Positions 26,564-35,505 of a DNA stretch of 53,784 nt are shown here, one piece after another. Every line of letters begins with the position of its first letter. Position 1 is the first letter of the stretch. The stretch is from Fusicatenibacter sp. GTDB taxonomy: Bacteria > Bacillota > Clostridia > Lachnospirales > Lachnospiraceae. The notes beneath the pieces are model-generated. The model was given only the letters and a program-made list of their open reading frames with translations. It made no database searches and had not been told where the DNA came from. The position numbers and the translations under genes were made by a program. The stretch lies in NCBI GenBank assembly GCA_017887445.1, contig JAGHIA010000032.1:1-53784 (forward strand), given 5' to 3'.

Positions 26564-27960
26564 AATTTCGTCTGAAAATCACATTCTGCATGGTGTGTCT
26601 GATGGCGGTGCTGTTTGGTATCGGAAGCAGCGCGCTGATTGTCATCTCCTTCCGCAGTGGATTGGAGCGGGAGCGGGAGGCTGCAAAAAACTCTTACCGG
26701 ATGCTGCTGTATACGCTACAGATGACGGGAGAGCTGCAGACCTGGTCCAGCACGGAAGAAATCCAGAACCTGTTCGAGCAGATTTCCGCCCAGGGAGAGT
26801 CCTGGGCGGCCATTCGTCTATGGTCTCAGGAGGAAGAACTGTACAGCAGCGGAAACGCTGCGGTATATTTTGGCGATTCCCGGGAAGAGGCGGACCCGCA
26901 GCGCTGCGTGGTCACCTGCTTCGCGGACGGCGAGGGCCAGCGTTACCTGCAGCTTTCCGGGGCGTTTCTGGCCGGGGACCAGACTCTGTACCTGGATATG
27001 GCACACAATATCACCATGCTCTATCAGACCCGTGCCCAGCAGCAGGCGGCGTACCGGCGGGTGTTCCTTGGAATGACCGTACTCTGCGCGGCGCTGGCCT
27101 ATACCATGGCGCTGGTCCTGACCCGCTCCCTGTCCCGGCTGTCCAGGGGCGCGCGGGAGATCGCGGAAGGCAATTTCAGCTTCCGCTCCGGCGTCCGTTC
27201 CGGCGATGAGATCGGAAGGCTGTCGGAGGATTTCGACCGCATGGCCGGTCAGGTGGAGCAGAACATTCTGGAGCTGAAGGAATCGGTGGAACGGCAGGAG
27301 CGGTTTGTCAGCAGCTTTACCCATGAGCTGAAGACGCCCATGACGGCGGTGATCGGCTACGCGGATCTTCTCCGCAGCCAGGACATGACCGAGGAGGAAC
27401 GGCGGGACGCGGCCAACTATATTTTTTCCGAGGGAAAACGACTGGAGCGTCTGTCGCTGAAGCTTCTGGATATTTATGTGGCGGACCGGCAGGAGCTCGC
27501 GCTGTCGGAGCACAGTCCGGGGCGGATCGCCCAGGATATGACGGAGCACCTGGAGCCTGGATACCGGGCCCAGGGAATCGCTCTGGAGTGCCGCTGGGAG
27601 AAGGGCAGATGTATGCTGGAGCCGGACCTGTTCCGCTCCCTTCTGATGAATCTTCTGGACAACGCCAGAAAGGCCCTTGCCGGCGGAGGAACGATCCTGG
27701 TGACGGTGGAGCTCACCGGCGAAGGCTGCCGGCTTACGGTTGCGGACGACGGGCCGGGGATCCCCAAAGAGTCGCTGGAGCGGCTGACGGAAGCATTTTA
27801 CCGGGTGGATAAGTCCCGCTCCAGACAGCAGGGAGGCGCGGGTCTTGGACTGACCCTCTGCGCCAAGATCGCCCAGCTGCACAGAGGGACCCTGAGCTTT
27901 GACAGCCAGGAAGGACAGGGAACAAAGGTGACTGCGGAACTGAAGGGAGGACGTCTGTGA
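26560..27960 (+). CDS. Sensor histidine kinase (HAMP-HisKA-HATPase)
   Basis: 466 residues: membrane helix 1 (about 7-30), extracytoplasmic sensor of about 140 residues, helix 2 (about 168-190), HAMP, then HisKA with THELKTPM (His255). The ATPase domain has N box LLMNLLDNARKAL, G1 DDGPGIP and G2 GGAGLGLTL. The ATG overlaps the response regulator stop by 4 nt, so it is the cognate kinase. The signal is unknown. Confidence 0.95.
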   Translation: MKFRLKITFCMVCLMAVLFGIGSSALIVISFRSGLEREREAAKNSYRMLLYTLQMTGELQTWSSTEEIQNLFEQISAQGESWAAIRLWSQEEELYSSGNAAVYFGDSREEADPQRCVVTCFADGEGQRYLQLSGAFLAGDQTLYLDMAHNITMLYQTRAQQQAAYRRVFLGMTVLCAALAYTMALVLTRSLSRLSRGAREIAEGNFSFRSGVRSGDEIGRLSEDFDRMAGQVEQNILELKESVERQERFVSSFTHELKTPMTAVIGYADLLRSQDMTEEERRDAANYIFSEGKRLERLSLKLLDIYVADRQELALSEHSPGRIAQDMTEHLEPGYRAQGIALECRWEKGRCMLEPDLFRSLLMNLLDNARKALAGGGTILVTVELTGEGCRLTVADDGPGIPKESLERLTEAFYRVDKSRSRQQGGAGLGLTLCAKIAQLHRGTLSFDSQEGQGTKVTAELKGGRL

Positions 27961-28952
27961 AGGCAGGAAGAGTGATCGTTTCTACCATGCTCACCGCCGG
28001 TGTGCTGGCTGCCGGCTTTTTCGCGCCGGAGGCAGTGACGGTGGTGATGGACCGGCAGCTGGAGACAGAGACTGCGCAGTTTGCCACCGAGAGCATCCAG
28101 GTGGAGTCCATGGAGGAGATTTCAAACGTTCTGCGTCTGGTGGGAAACGGATACAACAGCTACGATCTGGAATATGGCGTGGTGCGGGAATACGCGGAGC
28201 TGGAGGAACTGGCGCAGAAAGCGGTGGAGAGCATGAAAAACGCGGGCCTTCTGGAGGAAGGTTCGTTTTCTTCACTGGATGCAAGACCGTTCATCGCCAT
28301 TTCCTACAGTCAGTCTTTTTGGGACGCGCAGGGATATGACGATTCTTTCAGTGACGCACAGACGTATACCGGCAATGGGCAAACCTCCGGCCATTTTTAC
28401 AAAGACCCGGAAGTTACCATATACGAAGACGGAAAAGAAGCGGCAAATGCGGCGAAGAACGCATATGATGAGGAGGAAGCTTCGGACGGCGCGCAGAGCG
28501 AAGATATAAGCGAAGGTCCCTGGGCGGCCCAGGGGCAGAACAGCCGCGGCAATACGGCAGCGGTTCTGTGGAACTGTACTCTTGTCGGGGAGCAGGGGGA
28601 ATACCTGAATCTGATCATCGACGATACCAGCGGAAAAATGGTAAGCTTTGCGCTGCAAAGAGAGGAAGAGCCGCTGGAGAAGAGAATTCAGGAATTTGAG
28701 GAGGAATGGCCGCGGCTGTATGAGGAGGGCCAGGGATTTCTGAACCAGATGATGGAGCAGGCGGGCAGATTCTGCCAGGAGTATTATGAGCTGGAGTTCC
28801 AGGGAGCGGAATTTGAGAACGTAGATGAAAACGGCATTGATACAATGCTGAACGGCCGGATGTATTTTAAGGACAGTCAGGGAGAGGAATTGTCGATTGC
28901 TTTTCAGACGCTGGCGGACTCATACCTTTATGCCATGAATATGTTTTTTTAG
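27957..28952 (+). CDS. Membrane-anchored protein of unknown function linked to the two-component system
   Basis: 331 residues. GTG start overlapping the kinase stop by 4 nt. One N-terminal hydrophobic segment (VSTMLTAGVLAAGFFA, about 7-22) acts as signal or anchor; the rest is hydrophilic and acidic and should be outside the cell. I recognise no domain. Tight coupling suggests it modulates the sensor or is itself part of signal detection. No lipobox cysteine is seen. Confidence 0.75.
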   Translation: MKAGRVIVSTMLTAGVLAAGFFAPEAVTVVMDRQLETETAQFATESIQVESMEEISNVLRLVGNGYNSYDLEYGVVREYAELEELAQKAVESMKNAGLLEEGSFSSLDARPFIAISYSQSFWDAQGYDDSFSDAQTYTGNGQTSGHFYKDPEVTIYEDGKEAANAAKNAYDEEEASDGAQSEDISEGPWAAQGQNSRGNTAAVLWNCTLVGEQGEYLNLIIDDTSGKMVSFALQREEEPLEKRIQEFEEEWPRLYEEGQGFLNQMMEQAGRFCQEYYELEFQGAEFENVDENGIDTMLNGRMYFKDSQGEELSIAFQTLADSYLYAMNMFF

Positions 28953-29055
28953 AAAAATGATGGCGTTTGGATGCCGGGAAATTGCTGTTTGTAAGAAAAA
29001 ACCGGATAAAATATGGGCATAACGTAAGTAACAAAGAAATGACGAGGTGAAAGTT

Positions 29056-30009
29056 ATGCCGGACAGCAAAGAACAGGCAGCAAAGCGCAGGCGAAAGGAA
29101 GCGGCGCGGCGGAGGCTGAAAGAGCAGAGAAGAAGGGAAGTTTGGTATCTGAGAACGACCGTCCTGATTTTTCTGGCGGTTTTGCTTCTTTTGATAGGGG
29201 TGGAAATGTTTATGCGTATCAGGGAACAGGGCCAGGACGTACAGTTCTGGACGCAGACGCAGGAGGAAGAGGGAAAAGCCTCAGATACGGAAGATGCAAT
29301 GGGCGCCAGGGAGACAATGGCGGCAGCCGCTGGAGAAAAAGAAACAGGGGCGATAGCGGGTACAGAAAATGCCGGAGTCCGGGAAGGGGAGCAAACGGGA
29401 GGCTCAGGCGACGAGGGGATTTCACATATACGTTCCTGTTCTGACCAGTGGAACCTGATCCTGGTCAATCCATGGAACGCGATTCCCAACGACTACCAGG
29501 TGGAGCTGGAGTATCTGAGCAATGACCAGGCCGTCGACGTCAGATGCTACCCCATGCTGCAGCAGATGATGGACGACTGCCACGGTGCAGGGTTGGATCC
29601 GGTCATCTGCTCCTCCTGGCGTTCCAGGGAGAAGCAGGAGGCGCTGCTCGCCAACAAAAAGTACCGGCTGATCCTGGCCGGAACTCCGGTGGATGAGGCG
29701 GCCGCGGAGGCGGCGAAAACCGTGGCCCTTCCCGGCACCAGCGAGCATGAGCTTGGCCTGGCGCTGGATATTGTGGACAGCGCCTACATGGAGCTGGAAA
29801 CGGAGCAGGAGGACACGCCGGTGCAGCAGTGGCTGATGGAAAACAGCTGGAAGTACGGGTTCGTTCTCCGTTACCCGTCAGATAAAAGCCACCTGACGGG
29901 AATCATCTACGAACCCTGGCATTACCGCTATGTGGGAACCGAGGCGGCAAAGATTATGTACGAGGAGGATTTATGCCTGGAGGAGTACCTGGAAAAATAT
30001 GAGACATAG
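29056..30009 (+). CDS. D-alanyl-D-alanine carboxypeptidase, VanY/M15B family
   Basis: 317 residues. A very basic cytoplasmic tail (about 8-32), one membrane helix (about 34-53), an acidic low-complexity linker to about residue 125, then a VanY peptidase domain. Zinc-site motifs: SSWRSREKQ (about 186), TSEHELGLALDIVD (about 228; SxHxxGxAxD form with E before H) and EPWHYRYVG (about 286). It trims the terminal D-Ala of peptidoglycan stem peptides outside the cell. The ATG at 29056 has GAGGTG 7 nt upstream. No other van genes are nearby, so housekeeping wall trimming is more likely than glycopeptide resistance. Confidence 0.92.
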   Translation: MPDSKEQAAKRRRKEAARRRLKEQRRREVWYLRTTVLIFLAVLLLLIGVEMFMRIREQGQDVQFWTQTQEEEGKASDTEDAMGARETMAAAAGEKETGAIAGTENAGVREGEQTGGSGDEGISHIRSCSDQWNLILVNPWNAIPNDYQVELEYLSNDQAVDVRCYPMLQQMMDDCHGAGLDPVICSSWRSREKQEALLANKKYRLILAGTPVDEAAAEAAKTVALPGTSEHELGLALDIVDSAYMELETEQEDTPVQQWLMENSWKYGFVLRYPSDKSHLTGIIYEPWHYRYVGTEAAKIMYEEDLCLEEYLEKYET

Positions 30010-30183
30010 AAATTTCATGAGGCGATTTTTAAACACACGCTGGCCTGATTTTCGGTAAAGATATTGCAAAGGTGTATGAAAAAATTCAAAGAATCGTAAG
30101 AAAAAAATAATAAACCACAGGTAAATTTTGAGCGGCTCTTAATGTTTTCTGAAGAAACACCGCAAAGTATTGTAACAGAAAGA

Positions 30184-30244
30184 CCCCCCTGCTATACTGA
30201 CCATGTCAAAATACACAGACACTGGTCGGTATGACAGGGGTTTT
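30184..30244 (+). promoter_or_regulatory. Long imperfect hairpin upstream of the phospholipid cluster
   Basis: CCCCTGCTATACTGACC... pairs with ...GGTCGGTATGACAGGGG over about 22 bp with small bulges, followed by TTTT. It ends 17 bp before the PAP2 start. It may be an attenuator, or a terminator for upstream transcription. TATACT inside the left arm could also be a -10. Confidence 0.45.
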
Positions 30245-30261
30245 GTGTTCTGAGAGGGTGA

Positions 30262-31011
30262 ATGATGGACAGGACAAAGAAATTTTTTCAGGCTTTGATG
30301 CCCGCTTACAGTTACTTCGCGGTAATCTTCGCGTTTGTATTCAACACATTGATATATGCCGGCTCCCGTATGATCGCCGGCGGATGGACGCATCACAATA
30401 TTGAGACGGCGGTTGACCGGCTGATCCCGTTTTTTGCGCCGTCGGCAGCCGTCTACCTTGGCTGTTACCTGTTCTGGATCGTCAATTATATTCTGATCGC
30501 CCGCCAGGACAAGGAGGCGGTCTGCCGGTTTTTCGCAGGAGATTTTCTGTCGAGAGTCGTCTGCCTGATTTTTTATCTGGCGTTTCCAACCACAAACGTG
30601 CGGCCGGACCTTGCGCCGGACGGGTTCTGGAACCAGGTGATGCTGTGGGTGTACGCGGTGGACGCGGCGGACAATCTCTTTCCGTCAATCCACTGCCTGG
30701 TAAGCTGGTTCTGCTATATCGGCATCCGCGGCAGAGAGGATATCCCCCGCTGGTACCGGAGATGTTCTCTTGGAATGGCCCTGCTGGTGTGCGTGTCCAC
30801 GCTGACCACAAAACAGCATGTGATCGTGGATGTTGCAGGCGGCATCCTTCTGGCGGAGCTTTGCCTGAGGGTCGGGAAACGGCCGGCGGTGTATCGCGTC
30901 TACGGCCGGGCGCTGGACGCTGTCAACGGATGGATCTTTCGGAGCTTTGGATGGATGTGCCGGCAGAAGAAGGGGGTACTTCATGCAGACGAAGAAGAAA
31001 GCGCTGTTTAA
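30262..31011 (+). CDS. PAP2-superfamily membrane phosphatase
   Basis: 249 residues, about six membrane helices. The phosphatase motifs are FPSIHCLVSW (PSxH near residue 141-144) and TTKQHVIVDV (HxxxD near 184). The first motif, KxxxxxxRP, is not obvious. Likely dephosphorylates a lipid phosphate such as phosphatidic acid or undecaprenyl pyrophosphate. It overlaps the next gene by 29 bp and leads a run ending in Pss and Psd, so a role in lipid supply is inferred. Confidence 0.82.
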   Translation: MMDRTKKFFQALMPAYSYFAVIFAFVFNTLIYAGSRMIAGGWTHHNIETAVDRLIPFFAPSAAVYLGCYLFWIVNYILIARQDKEAVCRFFAGDFLSRVVCLIFYLAFPTTNVRPDLAPDGFWNQVMLWVYAVDAADNLFPSIHCLVSWFCYIGIRGREDIPRWYRRCSLGMALLVCVSTLTTKQHVIVDVAGGILLAELCLRVGKRPAVYRVYGRALDAVNGWIFRSFGWMCRQKKGVLHADEEESAV

Positions 31012-32038
31012 TATCATATTTCTGCTGGCGGTGTTTGGCCTGACACTGTACGGGGTGTTTCACGGGGAAGACCTGGGAGCCATGATGGAGGCCATCAGAA
31101 ATTCCCAGATCCGCTGGCTGTTTCCGGGCGTCTGCCTGGTGGTCTTTTTTATCTGGGGCGAGTCAATCATTATCTGGTACATGATGCGCTCCTTTGGCAT
31201 CCGGCTGAAAAAGAGGATCTGTTTTCTGTTTTCGTCGGTGGGATTTTTCTTCAGCTGCATCACTCCCTCCGCCAGCGGCGGACAGCCGATGCAGATTTAT
31301 TACATGAAAAAAGAAAAAATACCGATTCCCGTGTCCACCGTCATCCTGATGGTGGTGACGATCACCTACAAGCTGGTGCTGGTGGTCGTCGGCCTGGGGA
31401 TCCTGGTGTTCGGCAGAGGATTTCTCCACAGATATCTGGAGGGAATCCTTCCGGTCTACTATCTGGGACTGGCGCTGAATGTATTCTGTGTGTCGTTTAT
31501 GACGCTTCTGGTGTTCCATCCGGTAATGGCGGAGGAGATTATCCTCTGGGGCATGACGCTGCTGGAGCGGATGCACCTGATGAAACGGAAGGAAGCGCGC
31601 AGACAAAAGCTTCGGGAATCTATGCAGGTTTACCGGGAAACGGCCGCGTATCTGAAGGAGCACCGGCGGGTGCTGGTTCATGTGATCCTGATTACCTTCG
31701 TCCAGAGAATCGCCCTGTTTTCCGTTACCTGGTTTGTCTATCTGGCGTTCCGGCTGCAGGGAACCGGGGCAGTGGATGTGATTCTGCTGCAGGCGGTGAT
31801 CTCCGTGTCTGTGGATATGCTGCCGCTGCCCGGCGGAATGGGGATCAGCGAGACGCTGTTTCTGACCATCTTCGCGCCGGTCTTTCAGGGAGTGCTGCTT
31901 CCGGCGATGGTGCTGTCCCGGGGATTGGGGTATTACAGCCAGCTGCTGATCAGCGCGCTTTTTACGGTGGTAACGCAGCTTTACTATACGGTCCGCCAAA
32001 ACGTATATCCGGCGGGCGGGGAGGAAAGTACGGATTAA
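30983..32038 (+). CDS. Lysylphosphatidylglycerol synthase TM-region/UPF0104 family membrane protein
   Basis: 351 residues, about eight membrane helices, matching the flippase-type domain of MprF (AglD/UPF0104 family) without the soluble aminoacyl-transferase domain. Conserved features include FFSCITPSASGGQP and DMLPLPGGMGISE. The ATG at 30983 has AAGGGGG upstream and lies inside the PAP2 gene end. It is likely a lipid or lipid-linked intermediate translocator. Confidence 0.87.
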   Translation: MQTKKKALFNIIFLLAVFGLTLYGVFHGEDLGAMMEAIRNSQIRWLFPGVCLVVFFIWGESIIIWYMMRSFGIRLKKRICFLFSSVGFFFSCITPSASGGQPMQIYYMKKEKIPIPVSTVILMVVTITYKLVLVVVGLGILVFGRGFLHRYLEGILPVYYLGLALNVFCVSFMTLLVFHPVMAEEIILWGMTLLERMHLMKRKEARRQKLRESMQVYRETAAYLKEHRRVLVHVILITFVQRIALFSVTWFVYLAFRLQGTGAVDVILLQAVISVSVDMLPLPGGMGISETLFLTIFAPVFQGVLLPAMVLSRGLGYYSQLLISALFTVVTQLYYTVRQNVYPAGGEESTD

Positions 32039-32077
32039 GGAACGATCCGCCAGCTTAACAAATGAGGAGGTTTGAAG

Positions 32078-32740
32078 ATGATTGGATTTTATGATTACAC
32101 GGTGGTTTTGACTTATATCAGCTTCGCGTCCGCGGTGTCGGGGATTTTCTGCGCCACCACTGGCCATATCCGCTGGGCGATTTTTTTCCTGGCGTTTTCC
32201 GGTCTGTGCGATATGTTTGACGGTAAGATCGCCCGGACAAAGAAGGACCGCACGGAGGAGGAAAAGTGCTTTGGGATACAGATCGATTCCCTGTGCGACG
32301 TGGTCTGCTTCGGTGTATTTCCGATTATCATTTGTTTCCAGCTGGGCATGCGTCATATCGGCAGTATGATTCTGCTGGTGTTTTATGGACTGGCCGGGCT
32401 GATCCGTCTGGCATACTTCAACGTGATGGAGGAAAAACGTCAGAGCGAAACGGACGAAGCGAGAAAATATTACCAGGGATTGCCGATCACATCCATGGCC
32501 ATCGCCCTTCCGCTATTGTTTGTAGTGTCTCCGCTGCTGCACAGCCGCCTGGCGTTCCTGGTGCTGCTGCATCTTCTTGTGGCGGCGGTGGGCTGTCTGT
32601 TTATCACGGATTTCAAACTGCGTAAGCCGTCCACAAAGGAACTGATCCTGCTGGTGGCGGTGATTGCCGCCGCGGTGGTGGTGATCCTGTTTGCATGGCA
32701 GAGCTGGTGGCGGCTGATCCATTCGTATGCAGCAGTTTAG
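32078..32740 (+). CDS. pssA: CDP-alcohol phosphatidyltransferase, probable phosphatidylserine synthase
   Basis: 220 residues, integral membrane. The CDP-alcohol motif D-G-x2-A-R...G-x3-D-x3-D is complete: DGKIAR near residue 48 and FGIQIDSLCD about 20 residues later. CDP-diacylglycerol plus L-serine to phosphatidylserine is inferred from the psd gene 24 bp downstream. The ATG at 32078 has GAGGAGG 7 nt upstream; a TTG two codons earlier is less well placed. Confidence 0.9.
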   Translation: MIGFYDYTVVLTYISFASAVSGIFCATTGHIRWAIFFLAFSGLCDMFDGKIARTKKDRTEEEKCFGIQIDSLCDVVCFGVFPIIICFQLGMRHIGSMILLVFYGLAGLIRLAYFNVMEEKRQSETDEARKYYQGLPITSMAIALPLLFVVSPLLHSRLAFLVLLHLLVAAVGCLFITDFKLRKPSTKELILLVAVIAAAVVVILFAWQSWWRLIHSYAAV

Positions 32741-32764
32741 AGCGTGGCAGAACGGAGGAAGAGT

Positions 32765-33628
32765 ATGTATCAGATTGCGGATAGAAAAGGAACTATCATC
32801 CGGCAGGATTCCGCCCAGGACCGGCTGCTGGAGTGGCTGTACAATCATATGGCCGGCCGGCTTTTGCTGCGCCCGCTGATTTCGCCGGCAGTGTCGAAGC
32901 TGGGAGGAAAGCTATTGTCGTCGCGGCTTTCCAGCCTGCTGGTCCGTCGGTTTGTGCGGACCGCCGGCATCGACATGTCCGACTACGAGCAGGGGCCATT
33001 TTGCTCCTACAATGCTTTTTTTCAGAGAAAAATACGTCCGGGCGCGCGCCCTGTAGAGCGAAGACCGCAGGCCTTTGTAGCGCCCTGCGACGGCAAGGTC
33101 AGCGTCTGGCCCATAGATGAACATTCCGTCTTTCAGATCAAACATACCCGGTATACCATGCAGCGGCTGCTGCGGAACCGGAAGCTGGCGCAGGAGTACG
33201 CCGGCGGATATCTGTGGATGTTCCGGCTGAGCGTGGAGGATTACCACCGCTATATTTATATCGATAACGGCGTCGAGTCGCATCATGTACGGATTCCCGG
33301 CGTCTACCATACCGTAAATCCGGTGGCCAACGATGTGTTTCCCATCTATAAGGAAAACACCAGGGAGTATTCTCTGCTGCGCTCGGAAAACTTCGGTGTG
33401 GTCCTGCAGATGGAAGTGGGGGCGCTGCTGGTGGGGAAGATCGAGAATCACCGCTGGCAGGGAGCTGTGCGGCGCGGCCAGGAGAAAGGCGCGTTTGCTT
33501 TCGGCGGCTCCACGATCCTTCTTATGACCCGGAAAGGAAGAGTCTCTCCCCGCCGGGAACTTCTGGAGCGCTCCCGCCGCGGCATCGAGACCATCGTGCG
33601 GCAGGGAGAGGCTGTGGGGGAGGCGTGA
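32765..33628 (+). CDS. psd: Phosphatidylserine decarboxylase proenzyme
   Basis: 287 residues. Converts phosphatidylserine to phosphatidylethanolamine. The self-cleavage site is FGGST, with Ser249 giving the pyruvoyl group. Other family motifs: FFQRKIRPGARP near 80 and YHRYIYIDNG near 155. GGAGG precedes the ATG at 32765. With pssA it completes phosphatidylethanolamine synthesis. A family E palindrome begins 26 bp after the stop. Confidence 0.95.
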   Translation: MYQIADRKGTIIRQDSAQDRLLEWLYNHMAGRLLLRPLISPAVSKLGGKLLSSRLSSLLVRRFVRTAGIDMSDYEQGPFCSYNAFFQRKIRPGARPVERRPQAFVAPCDGKVSVWPIDEHSVFQIKHTRYTMQRLLRNRKLAQEYAGGYLWMFRLSVEDYHRYIYIDNGVESHHVRIPGVYHTVNPVANDVFPIYKENTREYSLLRSENFGVVLQMEVGALLVGKIENHRWQGAVRRGQEKGAFAFGGSTILLMTRKGRVSPRRELLERSRRGIETIVRQGEAVGEA

Positions 33629-33653
33629 GGGATTTCCGCGGGTGAGGGCGGAC

Positions 33654-34102
33654 GAAAGCGCCGAGCCGCAGGCGGCGGGTGTCCGCTGGGGAGGCGGAGG
33701 AAAGCGCCGGGTGGCAGGCGGCGGGTATCCGTGGGAGAGGCGGAGGAAAGCGCCAGGCCGCAGGCGGCAGGTGTCCGCAAAGGACGGCTGCGATGCGGTG
33801 GAAACTCTAAACGTGCCGAAGGCCCGGCGGACGGGTACCGGCGCAATTCGTCAGGAATGCCTGATGCATTCCCGACTCAGTGCGCCTCAGACTCCGGACT
33901 TGCAGTCCTGCGTCTGCCCCGTCCGCCGGGCCTTCGGCGCGTTAAGAGTTTCTCACCGCATCGCAGACGCCCTTTGCGGACACCTGCCGCCTGTGGCCTG
34001 GCGCTTTCCTCCGCCCCTCCCACGGATACCCGCCGCCTTGCGGCCCGGCGCTTTCCTCCGCCTCCCTTTGCGGACACCCGCCGCCTGCGGCTCGGCGCTT
34101 TC
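33654..34102 (+). other. Family E giant Y-shaped palindrome, copy 2, with triplicated arms
   Basis: 449 bp. H1 is 33840-33886 and H2 is 33888-33916. Each arm carries three tandem units of about 47 bp (GAAAGCGCCG...CAGGCGGCGGG...), and each left unit matches its opposite right unit better than it matches its neighbours. Examples: GTATCCGTGGGAG marks only the middle pair, and GCAGGTGTCCGCAAAGG only the inner pair. The outermost 32 bp (from 33654) are perfectly complementary. Protein-like readings across the arms are repeat artefacts. Confidence 0.82.
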
Positions 34103-34238
34103 TGTTTTGTGGCGGAAATCCTGAACGCTGTGAGGGAGGTGGCGCAGGTTCAATACCTTTATGCCATTGTCGTGCGGAAATCCTGAATACTGTTAGGGTG
34201 AAGGATGGCAGCCTGAAAGGATGAGTGGATGAGTGTTA

Positions 34239-34327
34239 TAGCGTGTTTGAACATTGCTTTCTGCAAGATGTGCGTCACAGTTTGTGGGGAATGCAGATTG
34301 CAGGAATGAATTTTCAAACACACTTTA
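34239..34327 (-). mobile_element. Family C element with internal deletion
   Basis: 89 bp, TAGCGTGTTTGAA...TTCAAACACACTTTA, bordered by TA. In minus orientation it matches the copy at 18096 but lacks the central ~75 bp between GGGGAAT and GCAGATTGC. Confidence 0.7.
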
Positions 34328-34450
34328 GGGCGGAGTTGGAGTTTGGTATGTAAATAACTGAATGATTGGGAAAAGGCAGAAATAAATAGAAGTTGAGCAG
34401 TAATGAATGAACGTCAAAACAGGTAGGATATAATCGACAGCCAGTAGCCA

Positions 34451-34713
34451 GAAAGAGGGCCTGGGCCTGCGCCATGGAGGTTGGGCGGGCATCTGGGAAA
34501 GAGCGAGAAAATCTTAACGCCCGGGAGACGTTCCGGGCGGGGCAGGCGCAGGACTGCAAGTCCGGAGCCTGAGGCGCACTGAGACGGGAATGCATCAGGC
34601 ATTCCTGTCGAATTGCGCCGGTACCCGTCCGGAACGTCTCCCGGGCGTTTAGATGTTCCGCTCTTTCCCAGCCGCCCGCCGCCCCCCCATGGCGCAGGCC
34701 CAGGCCCTCTTTC
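34451..34713 (-). other. Family E giant Y-shaped palindrome, copy 3
   Basis: 263 bp, core in minus orientation: H2 34543-34571 (CAGGC/GCCTG, GGACT/AGTCC) and H1 34573-34619. The outer 27 bp (34451-34477 and 34687-34713) are perfectly complementary. Arm sequence differs from copies 1, 2 and 4, apart from a shared TCTAAACG / CGTTAAGA-type block. It lies 160 bp upstream of gtrA. Confidence 0.8.
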
Positions 34714-34872
34714 GCCCGCCTGCCCATAAAAAAGGGATTGTTTTTGCCGTCAAATTAGTGCATACTATATACCATGCAGGAGAGTTCCCGCATTTACGCG
34801 GAACGCTCCGGAGAGGCGACGGTTCTGTGTGGATGAACGGTTGCCCGAATACACCAAGAGGAGAAAAAGCAA

Positions 34873-35289
34873 ATGAAGAAGCTGCAGAAACTGTTTGATA
34901 AGACCTTCTGGAAATTTATTATGGTAGGCGTTGTGAATACTCTGTTTGGCACGGCGGTGATGTTTGCCTGTTATAATCTGATGCACTTCAGTTACTGGGT
35001 ATCCTCCGCGGCCAATTATATTTTCGGGAGTATTCTCAGCTATTTTCTGAACAAGCACTTCACGTTTCAGAATAAGAGCAAGAGCTGGAAGACGGTGCTG
35101 AAATTTGTTTTGAATATCTCTGTGTGCTATCTGATCGCTTATGGAGCCGCGAAGCCTGCGGTGGCGGCGCTGCTGTCAAAGGCCAGCGTTTCTGTCCAGG
35201 AAAACGGAGCTATGCTGGTCGGGATGTGTCTGTTTGTTGTGCTGAATTATTTCGGCCAGAGATTTTTTGCGTTTAAAAGCGAGGAATAA
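34873..35289 (+). CDS. GtrA-family membrane protein
   Basis: 138 residues, four membrane helices, with GtrA features (KFIMVGVVNTLFG near the start; SYFLNKHFTFQNK in the middle; NYFGQRFFAFKS at the end). GtrA proteins are thought to help flip polyprenyl-linked sugars for wall or O-antigen decoration. AGAGGAG precedes the ATG. No glycosyltransferase is adjacent, so the partner is not apparent. A family A copy inserted 4 bp after its stop. Confidence 0.88.
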   Translation: MKKLQKLFDKTFWKFIMVGVVNTLFGTAVMFACYNLMHFSYWVSSAANYIFGSILSYFLNKHFTFQNKSKSWKTVLKFVLNISVCYLIAYGAAKPAVAALLSKASVSVQENGAMLVGMCLFVVLNYFGQRFFAFKSEE

Positions 35290-35293
35290 ACAA

Positions 35294-35437
35294 GTAACAG
35301 TTCAGCCTGCCACTATCCCGCGAGGTGTTTTCGCGCAGAATGCGCGAAAACCCGAGGCCTGCAGCGCGAAACTGCATGAAATGCAGTTTCTGTGCATTGC
35401 GAAGCGTGTACATAGTTCAGCAACGCTGAACTGTTAC
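35294..35437 (+). mobile_element. Family A element with perfect 8-bp target duplication
   Basis: 144 bp bounded by ATAAACAA on both sides (35286-35293 and 35438-35445). GTAACAGTTCAG...CTGAACTGTTAC with both internal hairpins intact. This is the cleanest reference copy of the family. Confidence 0.85.
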
Positions 35438-35505
35438 ATAAACAACGTTGGATTGCGAAAACCCCTCATGAAGCTGTGGAGGGCGGAATTACGGAGGAAT
35501 CATGG

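Noticed and set aside
29056-30009. A vancomycin-resistance cluster
   Set aside because: Only a VanY-type peptidase is present; no VanH/VanA/VanX homologues are nearby, and the two-component pair is generic.
33642-34186. Long open reading frames across the E2 palindrome on both strands
   Set aside because: They come from GC-rich tandem repeats in complementary arms, share the same words in all frames, and have no ribosome site or recognisable domain.
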